Source of the DNA: Actinopolyspora lacussalsi subsp. righensis | GTDB lineage: Bacteria > Actinomycetota > Actinomycetes > Mycobacteriales > Pseudonocardiaceae | NCBI RefSeq assembly: GCF_900116555.1 | Contig: NZ_FPAT01000002.1 | Span: 1 to 64,000, forward strand | DNA length: 64,000 nucleotides | Direction of reading: 5' to 3' | In this document: piece after piece, positions 33,394 through 41,522 of the stretch | Layout of the letters: each line of letters starts with the position of its first letter | Numbering within the stretch: the first letter of the stretch is position 1 | Position numbers and translations under genes: made by a program | The notes under the pieces: generated by a model | What the model was told of the DNA's origin: nothing | Seen by the model: only the letters and a program-made list of their open reading frames with translations | Databases searched by the model: none

Positions 33394-34278
33394 TCACACC
33401 GCGGCGGCGGAGCTACCCCTGGTCAACCGGTTCACGCGCAGGCCGCCGACCACCCGGCACACCAGGTAGATGCCGAACGAGACGGCCGTGACGAACGCGC
33501 TCACCGGCACGCCCGGGGCCAGCGACAGCAGGATCCCGCCGACGGCCGCGACCTCGGCGAAGACCACCGACAGCAGCGTCGCCTTCACCGGGCTGGCCGT
33601 CACCCGCATGGCCGCCGCACCGGGGGTGACCATCAGCGCCATCACCAGCAGCGCCCCCACCACGTGCACCCCGAGCGCGGTGGCGATCCCCACCAGCAGC
33701 GCGAACACCGGTGTCAGCAGTCCGGTCGGCACGCCGCGCGCCGCGGCCACCTCCGAGTCGACGCTGGCGAACAGCAGCGGGCGGTACAGCAGGGCGGTCA
33801 CCAGCAGTACCACCAGCGCGGCCACACCGAGCAGGGTGACGTCGGCCGAGCTCACCCCGACGATCTGCCCCACCAGCAGGGTGAACTTGTTCGAGGCGCG
33901 TTCGGGATTCATCCACAGCAGCAGCACTCCCAGCCCGAGCCCGAACGAGAGCACGGCGCCGATCACCGAGTCGCGTTCGGTCTCGCGTTGCCCCAGCAGC
34001 CCGAGCAGCAATGCCGCGACCACCGCCCCGGTCAGCGCGCCCACCGTCACGCCGACACCGATCAACAACGCCGCGGCGGCTCCGGTGAACGCGAGCTCGG
34101 CGGTGCCGTGCACGGCGAAGGACATCTTCCTGGTGACCACCAGCGGCGCCAGCACACCGGAGACCAGTCCCAGCGCCGCCGCTGCCAGCAGGGCCTGCTG
34201 CACGAAGGGGTAGCCGAGCAGCTCGCCGGTGAGGCCGAAGTCGAATATCCTGCTCAGCGCGTCCAGCAGCCGGTTCAT
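33394..34278 (-). CDS. znuB: Zinc/manganese ABC transporter permease
   Basis: 294 residues with about eight to nine hydrophobic segments of the ABC-3 (ZnuB/AztB) type. AVHGTAELAFTGAAAALL and ALGVHVVGALLVMALMVTPGAAA are family signatures. Its ATG overlaps the stop of the ATPase gene, so it is the third gene of a znuA-znuC-znuB operon reading leftwards. It forms the membrane channel for zinc import. Confidence 0.93.
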   Translation of the reverse strand: MNRLLDALSRIFDFGLTGELLGYPFVQQALLAAAALGLVSGVLAPLVVTRKMSFAVHGTAELAFTGAAAALLIGVGVTVGALTGAVVAALLLGLLGQRETERDSVIGAVLSFGLGLGVLLLWMNPERASNKFTLLVGQIVGVSSADVTLLGVAALVVLLVTALLYRPLLFASVDSEVAAARGVPTGLLTPVFALLVGIATALGVHVVGALLVMALMVTPGAAAMRVTASPVKATLLSVVFAEVAAVGGILLSLAPGVPVSAFVTAVSFGIYLVCRVVGGLRVNRLTRGSSAAAV

Positions 34279-35162
34279 GCCTCGCCCCCCTCGTGCACGT
34301 GGTGGTCCTGCTCGTTCTCGGCCCCCGCCACGACGAGGCGGCCTCCGACCCGGGCGACCTCCACCTCGGTTCCGTACAGTTCGGACAGCGTCGTCGAGTT
34401 CATCACCTCGTCGGGGGTGCCGATCCGGAATCCGCCGTTGACCAGGTACAGCACCCGGTCCACCAGCGGCAGCACCGGGTTGATCTCGTGGGTCACGAAC
34501 AGCGCCGCCGCCCCGGTGGTCCTGGTCTGGCGGCCGATCAGTTCACTGACCCGGCGCTGGTGCGAGGGGTCCAGCGAGAGCAGCGGTTCGTCGCACAGCA
34601 GCACGTCCGGTTCGGACACGATGGCCTGCGCGATCCGCAGCCGTTGCTGCTCCCCGCCGGAGAGCAGCCCCAGCGGGGTCTTGGCGTAGTCGGTGGCATC
34701 CACGGCGCGCAGTGCCTCGCGCACCCGGCGCGTCCGCGCGGCGCGGTGCCGCAGACCGATGCCCCAGCGGTGTCCGTCCAGCCCGAGCCCGACCAGGTCG
34801 TTGCCGCGCATGGTGAGGCTGTTCTGCAGTGAGCGTTGTTGCGGGATGTAGCCGATCCGGTCGTTGCCCCGGTACGCGGGTTCGCCCGCGATCCGTACCG
34901 AGCCACCACTCAGCGGGGCCAGTCCCAGCAGCACGCGCAGCAGGCTGGTCTTGCCCGCGCCGTTCGGGCCGAGCACCGCGAGGAACTCGCCGGGGGCCAC
35001 GTCGAGATCCAGGCCCCGCCACAGCTCGCGCGGGCCGTAGGAGAGCGCCGCGTCGCGCAGCCGCACGGCGGGAGGTCGCTCCCGGCCGGTCGTGGTCTCG
35101 TCGGCTCGTGTCTCGTCGGTGCGGTGCTCGGTCGGCTCCGTCGACGGCTGCGGTCGCTGCAC
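34275..35162 (-). CDS. znuC: Zinc ABC transporter ATP-binding protein
   Basis: 295 residues. A polar N-terminal tail of 30 residues precedes the ATPase: Walker A GPNGAGKT, Q-loop in GYIPQQRSLQ, signature LLSGGEQQRL, Walker B VLLCDEPLLSLD and the switch histidine in VTHEINP. The C-terminal tail ends with a short His cluster (DHHVHEGG) that may sense metal. GTG start directly abuts the znuA stop. Confidence 0.93.
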   Translation of the reverse strand: MQRPQPSTEPTEHRTDETRADETTTGRERPPAVRLRDAALSYGPRELWRGLDLDVAPGEFLAVLGPNGAGKTSLLRVLLGLAPLSGGSVRIAGEPAYRGNDRIGYIPQQRSLQNSLTMRGNDLVGLGLDGHRWGIGLRHRAARTRRVREALRAVDATDYAKTPLGLLSGGEQQRLRIAQAIVSEPDVLLCDEPLLSLDPSHQRRVSELIGRQTRTTGAAALFVTHEINPVLPLVDRVLYLVNGGFRIGTPDEVMNSTTLSELYGTEVEVARVGGRLVVAGAENEQDHHVHEGGEA

Positions 35163-36338
35163 TTACTGCCCCCCGGTTCCCGCGGTGTTGTCGTCGAGCG
35201 CGGTGTCCAGCGCGGTCACCCGGCCGGACAGCCACTCCGAGTACGTCCGGTCGTCGGGCAGCGTCTCCGGCATGGCGACCACGGGGATGCCGTTGTTCCG
35301 GGCGCGCTCGGTGATCCGTTCCGTCAGCGGGGAGGCGGTCTGCGGGTTGTGGATCAGCGCGGCCGGCCTGCCCGAGCCGACGAGTTCCTGCAGCTCCGCC
35401 ACGGTGGCCGCCGCCGGGTCGTTGCCCGCCTCCACCGTGCGCACGAACGAGTCGGGTGTGATGTCGGTCAGTCCCGCGTTCTCCAGCAGGTGGTCGGCCA
35501 CCGGAGCGGTGGTCAGCACCTCGGTGCCGTGGTGCTCGTTCCGCAGCTCGGTGATGTTCCGCTCGATCTCGTCGACCCTGTCGCCGAACTCGGTGGCGTT
35601 GCGCTCGAACTTCTCGGCCCGATCCGGGCGGAGTTCGCCGAGCCGAGCGGCGATGCGCTCGGCGACGAGCCGCGCGGTCTCCGGGTCGTACCAGACGTGT
35701 TCGTTGCCGGAGTGCTGGTGGCCGTGCCCGGATTCGGCGTGCTCGTGGCCCTGTTCGGACTCGGTGTGCTGGTGTTCCGATTCGGTGTGCTCGTGGCCGT
35801 GCTCGTGACTCTGCTCGGATTCCGCGTGCTGCTGGGCGGAGCCGGTGGGTGAGCTCGATTCGCTCTCGGAGTGGCCGCCCGCACCGGAATGGCCGCCCGA
35901 CCCGGCGTCGCCGCCCGACCCGGCGTCGCCGCCCGACCCGGCCACGCTCACCGCTTCGATGCCGTCGGTGGTCCCGTCGCCGTCGCTGAGCAGTTGGCTG
36001 ACGAAGGCGTCGTAACCACCGCCGTTGTAGACGACGAGGTCGGCGCGGTCGAGCCGGGCAGCGTCGCGCGGGGTGCTCTCGTACGAGTGGGGATCGGCCT
36101 CTTCGCTGTCGATGATCGACTCGACCTCGGCCTCGTCACCGGCGACGGCCTTCGCCACGCCCGCCCACATGTCAGTGGAGGCCACCACGGTGGGTTTGCC
36201 GCCCTCCGAGGTGCCGCCGGTGCCGCTGCCGCAGGCACCGAGCAGCAGCGTAGCGGCTGTCAGCCCGGCTAACGCCGTTACGCCGCCCGCGCGATGGCTT
36301 CCGGCACGTCCGAGGTGGCAACTACGCGGTGTGTTCAC
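35163..36338 (-). CDS. znuA: Zinc ABC transporter substrate-binding lipoprotein
   Basis: 391 residues. A lipoprotein signal ends in LLGAC, so the protein is anchored outside the membrane. The ZnuA fold has ADPHSYESTPRD and HVWYDPETARLVAERIA. Between its first and second metal histidines lies a long His/Glu/Ser-rich loop (about residues 140-215), as in many zinc-specific members, thought to pre-load zinc. Glycine-rich repeats precede the loop. GTG start with GGAG upstream. A Zur-type box lies 45 bp upstream. Confidence 0.93.
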   Translation of the reverse strand: MNTPRSCHLGRAGSHRAGGVTALAGLTAATLLLGACGSGTGGTSEGGKPTVVASTDMWAGVAKAVAGDEAEVESIIDSEEADPHSYESTPRDAARLDRADLVVYNGGGYDAFVSQLLSDGDGTTDGIEAVSVAGSGGDAGSGGDAGSGGHSGAGGHSESESSSPTGSAQQHAESEQSHEHGHEHTESEHQHTESEQGHEHAESGHGHQHSGNEHVWYDPETARLVAERIAARLGELRPDRAEKFERNATEFGDRVDEIERNITELRNEHHGTEVLTTAPVADHLLENAGLTDITPDSFVRTVEAGNDPAAATVAELQELVGSGRPAALIHNPQTASPLTERITERARNNGIPVVAMPETLPDDRTYSEWLSGRVTALDTALDDNTAGTGGQ

Positions 36339-36381
36339 GAAGACTCCTGCTTGCCGGATCGTGTCAACCGACTCGACCGCT

Positions 36382-36399
36382 AATGGAAATCATTATCGA
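36382..36399 (-). promoter_or_regulatory. Zur-type operator upstream of znuA
   Basis: Imperfect dyad AATGGAAATCATTATCGA, close to the TGAAAATCATTTTCA pattern of actinobacterial Zur boxes. It is in the right place to repress znuACB when zinc is plentiful. Confidence 0.65.
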
Positions 36400-36521
36400 T
36401 TGGAGTCTACGCGCCGTTGTGGGCGGGCTTCCACCCAGTACCCGTTCGGATGACATGAGCACGGACACGCGTGCCCGGTGGTTTCGATTCGAGCGGGCAC
36501 GCGAGTTCGGCCACGGGAGTC

Positions 36522-37622
36522 TCAGCCCGCCAACCTGGCCCCCGTGCTCGGGTCGAACAGGTGCAGCTCGTTCGGATCCCGTGTAACCACCGAGACCCGC
36601 TCACCGAGCGTGGGCGGCTCGCGACCGTCGATGCGCACCACCAGCCGCGCGCCGGAATCGGCAGTGTCCGGACGCGCGTGCACCAGCGCGTCGGCCCCCA
36701 GCTCCTCCACGAGTTCGACGGTCAGCTCCGCGCCGTCCCCACCGGGTGCGCCGAGTCGCAACGACTCCGGGCGCAGGCCCACCGTGACCTCACCGAGGCC
36801 GCGCGCGGCGGCCTCCGAAACCGTCTCACGGGGCAGTGGCACGGTCTGCCCGTCGAAGCTCGCGCCCTCTTCGGTGAGTCGCGCCGTGCGCAGGTTCATG
36901 GCCGGGGAGCCGATGAACCCGGCGACGAAGGAGTTGGCGGGTCGTTCGTAGAGTTCGCGCGGTGTGTCGACCTGCTGGAGCTTTCCGTCGGCCAGCACGG
37001 CGACCCGGTGCCCCATGGTCATCGCCTCGACCTGGTCGTGGGTGACGTAGACCGTCGTGGTGCCGAGTCGTCGCTGCAGCGCGGCGATGTTGGCCCTCGT
37101 CTCCACGCGCAGTTTCGCGTCCAGGTTGGACAGCGGTTCGTCCATGAGGAACACGCTCGGGTCGCGCACGATCGCCCGACCCATCGCGACTCGCTGGCGC
37201 TGCCCGCCGGACAGTTCCCGTGGTTTGCGGTCCAGGTACTCGCGCAGGTCGAGCATGTCGGCCGCTTGGGTGACCTTCTCCCGGATGACGTCCTTCTTCG
37301 TCTTGCGCAACCGCAGCGCGAAGCCCATGTTCTCGGCCACCGTCATGTGCGGGTAGAGCGCGTAGGACTGGAAGACCATCGCGATGTCCCGTGACTTCGG
37401 GGGAACGTTCGTGACATCGTTTCCGCCGATGTGGATGGCACCCTCGTCGACGTCCTCCAGCCCGGCGACCATCCGGAGTGCCGTGGATTTGCCGGATCCG
37501 GAAGGTCCGACGAGCACGAGGAACTCGCCGTCACCGATCCGCAGGTCCAGTTCGTCCACCGCGCGAACCGGTTTCGTGCCCGGGAATACACGTGAAGCGC
37601 CGTCGTACGCGACCTCGGCCAT
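36522..37622 (-). CDS. Sugar ABC transporter ATPase, MsiK/UgpC type
   Basis: 366 residues. The CUT1-type ATPase shows Walker A GPSGSGKS, Q-loop VFQSYALYPHMTV, signature LSGGQRQRVAMGRA, Walker B VFLMDEPLSNLD and VTHDQVEAMTMG. A C-terminal OB-fold TOBE region includes VGLRPESL. No permease or binding protein is adjacent, which fits MsiK, a shared ATPase serving several sugar importers. ATG 37622 is preferred over a GTG six codons upstream because GAAAGG precedes it. Confidence 0.93.
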   Translation of the reverse strand: MAEVAYDGASRVFPGTKPVRAVDELDLRIGDGEFLVLVGPSGSGKSTALRMVAGLEDVDEGAIHIGGNDVTNVPPKSRDIAMVFQSYALYPHMTVAENMGFALRLRKTKKDVIREKVTQAADMLDLREYLDRKPRELSGGQRQRVAMGRAIVRDPSVFLMDEPLSNLDAKLRVETRANIAALQRRLGTTTVYVTHDQVEAMTMGHRVAVLADGKLQQVDTPRELYERPANSFVAGFIGSPAMNLRTARLTEEGASFDGQTVPLPRETVSEAAARGLGEVTVGLRPESLRLGAPGGDGAELTVELVEELGADALVHARPDTADSGARLVVRIDGREPPTLGERVSVVTRDPNELHLFDPSTGARLAG

Positions 37623-37637
37623 GTGTGACACACCTTT

Positions 37638-37674
37638 CACCGAAGGATTGGTCTGGACAAATTATCCTTCGGTG
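37638..37674 (-). promoter_or_regulatory. Dyad around the -10 region of the MsiK-type gene
   Basis: CACCGAAGGAT (37638-37648) and ATCCTTCGGTG (37664-37674) are exact complements 15 bp apart. On the minus strand GATAAT overlaps one arm and is a candidate -10. It could bind a repressor or, if transcribed, form a leader hairpin next to the ribosome-binding site. Confidence 0.5.
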
Positions 37675-37978
37675 GATCGTGCCGCCACCCCCGAATGTCG
37701 GAAAGAATTCGGTTTTCAGTGTTCGGCCGCGTTCCGACGGGCCGGGTTTCCAGCGGAGTTCCCAACGGGTTTCCAGTGGGCAGCGGCGTTCCCATCTCCC
37801 GCGTCGAACCCTGGTCGGGAGGCTCGAAACGCGGCGCGCGTGTCCGCTCGGAACCTTCGGCACCAGGGGCTGGAGCGAGTTGGAGGTTCCGCCTGGCGGC
37901 CCGCCGCGGTGGGGGTGTGCGAAACTTCGGCAAAATGGTTGTGGGATCTGGGTCATCAAAGCTTCACCCACACTTACT
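37675..37978. other. Divergent intergenic region with short direct repeats
   Basis: No gene accepted. Between about 37740 and 37795 the motif CGGGTTTCCAG occurs twice and GTTCCCA twice, in the same order. Minimal frames here merely extend the LacI gene upstream. Confidence 0.45.
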
Positions 37979-37993
37979 GAACCGTTACGGTTC
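37979..37993 (+). promoter_or_regulatory. Operator of the LacI-family gene
   Basis: GAACCGTTACGGTTC, a perfect 7+1+7 dyad ending 4 bases before the start codon. LacI regulators bind such sites, so autorepression is likely. Confidence 0.65.
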
Positions 37994-37997
37994 CCGC

Positions 37998-39101
37998 ATG
38001 GTGCGGTCTACGAATTCGAGGCGACCCGCGACACTGGCGTCGCTCGCCGCGGAACTCGGCGTTTCCCGGACTACGGTCTCCAACGCCTACAACCGTCCCG
38101 ACCAACTTTCCCCGGAACTGCGCAAACGCGTACTCGACACCGCCCGCCGACTCGGTTATCCCGGTCCGGATCCGGTGGCGCGCTCGCTGCGCACCCGCAA
38201 GGCGGGGGCGGTCGGACTGCTGCTCACCGAGAACCTCTCCTACGCGTTCCGGGACCCGGCCGCCGTCGGTTTCCTCGAAGGGCTCGCGTTGGCCTGTGAG
38301 GACGCCGATCACGGGCTGCTGCTGATACCCGCGAACCCGGAACACGAGGACGTGGCCTCGGTGCACAGCGCCGGTGTGGACGGTTTCGTGGTGTACTCCG
38401 TGCCCGATGACGATCCGCACCTGGCCGCTGTCATGGAACGCCCCGTTCCCACCGTGATCTGTGATCAACCCAGCCTGCCCGAGATCGACCGGGTGGGGAT
38501 CGACGACGGCGCCGCGATCAAGGAGCTGGCCAGGCACCTCATCGAACTCGGTCACCGCAAGATCGGCGTCGTGTGCATGCGGCTGGCACGGACCCGCAAC
38601 GACGGGCCGGCGTCCCCCGAACGGCAGGCCAACGCCGGCTTCCACGTGCAGCGGGCCAGGCTCACCGCGTTGTCCGAGGCGTTCGCCGAGGTCGGGGTGG
38701 ACTGGGAGCAGGTCCCGGTCATCGAGCGCTTCGACCACACCACGGAGTCGGGTGGCTCGGCCGCCGCCCGGCTCATGGAGCTCGACCCGGAGATCACCGC
38801 GATCATCTGCACCTCCGACATCCTCGCGCTGGGTGCGCTCACCGAGGTCAGAAGGCAGGGCAGGCGGGTGCCGCAGGACATCACCATCACCGGTTTCGAC
38901 GGCATCGACGACGCCGAGCGGGTCGAGCTGACCACCGTGCGCCAGCCGGTGCTGGAGAAGGGCAGGGCAGCGGGCAGATTGCTGCTGGACGCGAGCGAGT
39001 CGACCGGCAAGCCGCGCGAGGTGCTGCTCGACACCCAACTCATCACCGGTTCCACCGCGGGATCGCCCCGTTCGGTGGAGGAGCGCTGGTTCGGGCCCTG
39101 A
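37998..39101 (+). CDS. LacI-family transcriptional regulator
   Basis: 367 residues. HTH and hinge: ATLASLAAELGVSRTTVSNAYNRPDQLSPELRKRVLDTARRLGYPGPDPVARSLRTRKAGAVGLL. A periplasmic-binding-protein-like ligand domain follows (HLIELGHRKIGVV, ITAIICTSDILALGAL and VPQDITITGFDGIDD). The ATG at 37998 starts the HTH; the longer frame upstream is noncoding. Divergent from the MsiK-type ATPase, so control of sugar uptake is plausible. Confidence 0.92.
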   Translation: MVRSTNSRRPATLASLAAELGVSRTTVSNAYNRPDQLSPELRKRVLDTARRLGYPGPDPVARSLRTRKAGAVGLLLTENLSYAFRDPAAVGFLEGLALACEDADHGLLLIPANPEHEDVASVHSAGVDGFVVYSVPDDDPHLAAVMERPVPTVICDQPSLPEIDRVGIDDGAAIKELARHLIELGHRKIGVVCMRLARTRNDGPASPERQANAGFHVQRARLTALSEAFAEVGVDWEQVPVIERFDHTTESGGSAAARLMELDPEITAIICTSDILALGALTEVRRQGRRVPQDITITGFDGIDDAERVELTTVRQPVLEKGRAAGRLLLDASESTGKPREVLLDTQLITGSTAGSPRSVEERWFGP

Positions 39102-39219
39102 CCGGTTCGCGGCGGCCACACCGGTCTCGTCGCCGGGCGTTTCGGCACGGTGGTGTCGGGGTCCGGACCGGCTCCCGCCCACCGATCCGGACGGAGGCTC
39201 CCGGCCAGCCCCGCACTGA

Positions 39220-40875
39220 TCAGCCCCGCACCGGGCCGCCCTGCAACGGGTTGCGCCGCAACAGGCCGCGCCGCGCCGGAGGGGAGAGCTCTCCCCTGTC
39301 GAGCAGTTTGTAGGCGTCCCGCGAGACCGCCAGCAGTTCCTCGGTGGGCAGCTGGGACTCCGGGACCTCACCGGCCGCGGTCTCGTAGGCGTCGTGCAGC
39401 TCGATCAGCGCCTTTCGGAGGCGTTCCGGATCGGTTCGCTGCGGTTCGGTCAGCTCCCTGACCCGCGCCAGCGAGTCCCGCAACCTGGCCAGCCAGGCCC
39501 CGTGCGGGGCGAGCCAGGCCACCAGGACGGCCACCGCCGCGCCGAGCAGGGTCGCCCACAGCCTGCTGCTGACCAACTGGGCCGGGCTGGCCTGGGTCAT
39601 CATCCCGCTGACCAGCAGCGCCACCGGGGTGGCGAACAACAGTCCGAACGCGTAGTTGACGGGCATGGTCGCCTCGACGGCCCACTGCAGCGCGGCCAGC
39701 AGCAGAATGATCACCCACACGGCCGGATGCAGCGACAGCAGCACCAGCCCGAGCAGCACGCCTCCCACCGTTCCCGCGACACGTTGCAGCATCCGCGGTA
39801 CCGAGCGCGAGGTGCTGGTGGCCTGCAGGACCGATACCGCCGAGACCCCGGCCCAGTAGATGTGTCCGGTGTCGAGCAGGTCGGCCAGCACGCCCGCCAG
39901 CAGCGCGGCGACGCCCACCCGCAGCGCGAACGGCACCAACCAGCTGCCGGAGCCCTTGCCCGGGCGCACCGCGGCCAGCAGTACTCCCCGGATCGTGCAC
40001 CACCGGGAGGGCGGTAGCGCCGGTACGACCGCCGATTCCTCGCGGGCGTATCCGGGGGCGGCGGGGGAGTCCCCCCTGCGGATCCCGGCGGCCGTTTCGC
40101 GCAGCGACCGGATCGTCTCGCTCGCCGCTCGCCCGGACCCGCCCAGCACTTCGCAGATCTCGGTGGTCTGGATCAGCCTCTGGTGCTCCGTCGTGTCACG
40201 CTGTCGTCCCCCCACCAGCGCCAGACGTGTCCACGCGGTCTCCACGGCCACGGCCGATCGGTGCCTGGCCAGCACGTCGGAGCGGTTCGACAGATAGGCG
40301 GCGGTGGCTTCCAGGGCGGAGGCCACCGCCCTGCGCTGCGGGCGCAGCCCGGCGAACGCCGCCCCCACGGTGCAGATGAGCCAGGCGAACGCGCCGCTGA
40401 CGGCGCAGACGGCCAGCTGGGGCGCGACGTCGGCGGGGGTGATGGCCAGGTTCGCGCAGGCGCCGGTGGCGAACGAGAAGATCAGCCCGCCGGGAGCGCC
40501 GAGCTTGACGGCCGTGGTGGCGGCGGTGGCGACCGCTCCGACCACGGCGGTGCCGGTCACCACCAGCAGTCGGTGTTGCCACGGTGCCACGTCGGCCAGC
40601 GCGATCGCGTCGCCCAGACCTACCGCGATCACCATTCCGGCGGCGACCGCCGCCAGCGAACGGGTCTGGTTGCGGTACGGCTCGCTGCGGCAGTAGACGC
40701 TGGTCAACGCGCCGAACACCGCTCCGGCGACCAGGTCCAGCCGGTCGAGTCCCAGCAGCACCAGCAGCGGTGTCAGTACCGACAGGAACGCGCGCAGCGC
40801 GGGCCACAAGATGGGGCCATGCCGGTTGATGTGAATGGCCTCACGCAGATGACGTGCCAGTATCGTCGAGGACAC
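39220..40875 (-). CDS. FUSC-family (aromatic acid exporter-like) inner membrane protein
   Basis: 551 residues built as two repeats: about five membrane helices, a cytoplasmic domain (about residues 185-300), another set of helices, then a C-terminal cytoplasmic region. GHIYWAGVSAVSVLQATSTSRSVPRMLQRVAGTVGG is the FUSC signature. Related proteins export aromatic acids or resist toxic compounds. It is divergent from a MarR gene with a 46-bp shared control region. Confidence 0.85.
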   Translation of the reverse strand: MSSTILARHLREAIHINRHGPILWPALRAFLSVLTPLLVLLGLDRLDLVAGAVFGALTSVYCRSEPYRNQTRSLAAVAAGMVIAVGLGDAIALADVAPWQHRLLVVTGTAVVGAVATAATTAVKLGAPGGLIFSFATGACANLAITPADVAPQLAVCAVSGAFAWLICTVGAAFAGLRPQRRAVASALEATAAYLSNRSDVLARHRSAVAVETAWTRLALVGGRQRDTTEHQRLIQTTEICEVLGGSGRAASETIRSLRETAAGIRRGDSPAAPGYAREESAVVPALPPSRWCTIRGVLLAAVRPGKGSGSWLVPFALRVGVAALLAGVLADLLDTGHIYWAGVSAVSVLQATSTSRSVPRMLQRVAGTVGGVLLGLVLLSLHPAVWVIILLLAALQWAVEATMPVNYAFGLLFATPVALLVSGMMTQASPAQLVSSRLWATLLGAAVAVLVAWLAPHGAWLARLRDSLARVRELTEPQRTDPERLRKALIELHDAYETAAGEVPESQLPTEELLAVSRDAYKLLDRGELSPPARRGLLRRNPLQGGPVRG

Positions 40876-40880
40876 GTTCT

Positions 40881-40909
40881 ATTGTAATACACAAGTATTT
40901 TACTAGTGA
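40881..40909. promoter_or_regulatory. Shared operator/promoter of the FUSC and MarR genes
   Basis: AATAC-N4-GTATT (40886-40899) lies between the divergent starts. On the minus strand TTCACT, 18 bp, TACAAT form a promoter for the FUSC gene that encloses the dyad. MarR binding there would repress both genes. Confidence 0.6.
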
Positions 40910-40921
40910 AGTGATGGTGGG

Positions 40922-41452
40922 ATGAGACGCACGCCGGACATCATCAGTGCCGCACGCGGGCAGTGGAAGGAGATCCACCCCGAGCTGGACACCTCCAGCA
41001 TGGAGATCGTCGGGCGGGTGCTCCGCACCGCCGCCGTACTGCGGCAACGATTGGACACCGTCCTCGGTGACGAGGGGCTCAACCGGGCCGAGTTCGATCT
41101 GCTCTCCGCGCTGCGCCGCAGCGGGGAACCGGTCACACCGGGGAGGCTGAACGGCCTGATGGTCGCCTCCGGAGCGGCGACCACCAAACGGGTGCAGCAG
41201 CTGGCCGAACGCGGTCTCCTCGAACGCATCCGGGACCAGCACGATCGCCGCAGCGCGCGGGTGCGGATCACCGACCACGGTGCTGAGCTCATAGACAGGG
41301 CGTTCGCCCGCAACCTGGAAGCCGAGCGCGAGCTGCTGGCCGGGATGAACACCAAGCAGCGGGAGGCGGTCTCCGGTGGGTTGGCGGAGCTGTTGCGCTC
41401 CCTGGAAGGTCCTCCCGCGCCCGCGCCACCCGCGTCCTCGCAGCCTGACTGA
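40922..41452 (+). CDS. MarR-family transcriptional regulator
   Basis: 176 residues. The winged helix runs LNRAEFDLLSALRRSGEPVTPGRLNGLMVASGAATTKRVQQLAERGLLERIRDQHDRRSARVRITDHG, with the DxRS/A-type wing intact. It probably senses the exporter's aromatic substrate. ATG start; its leader is very short because the FUSC start is only 46 bp away. Confidence 0.92.
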   Translation: MRRTPDIISAARGQWKEIHPELDTSSMEIVGRVLRTAAVLRQRLDTVLGDEGLNRAEFDLLSALRRSGEPVTPGRLNGLMVASGAATTKRVQQLAERGLLERIRDQHDRRSARVRITDHGAELIDRAFARNLEAERELLAGMNTKQREAVSGGLAELLRSLEGPPAPAPPASSQPD

Positions 41453-41522
41453 CGCGGCCTGACCGAGGACCTCCGCCCGGGTGTCGCAGGGGAGCGCGCT
41501 CGGCGGAAACCGGGGGAACCGG

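Noticed and set aside
35700-35945. Tandem repeats in the zinc-binding protein gene
   Set aside because: They encode the Gly-rich and His-rich loop of ZnuA and need no separate explanation.
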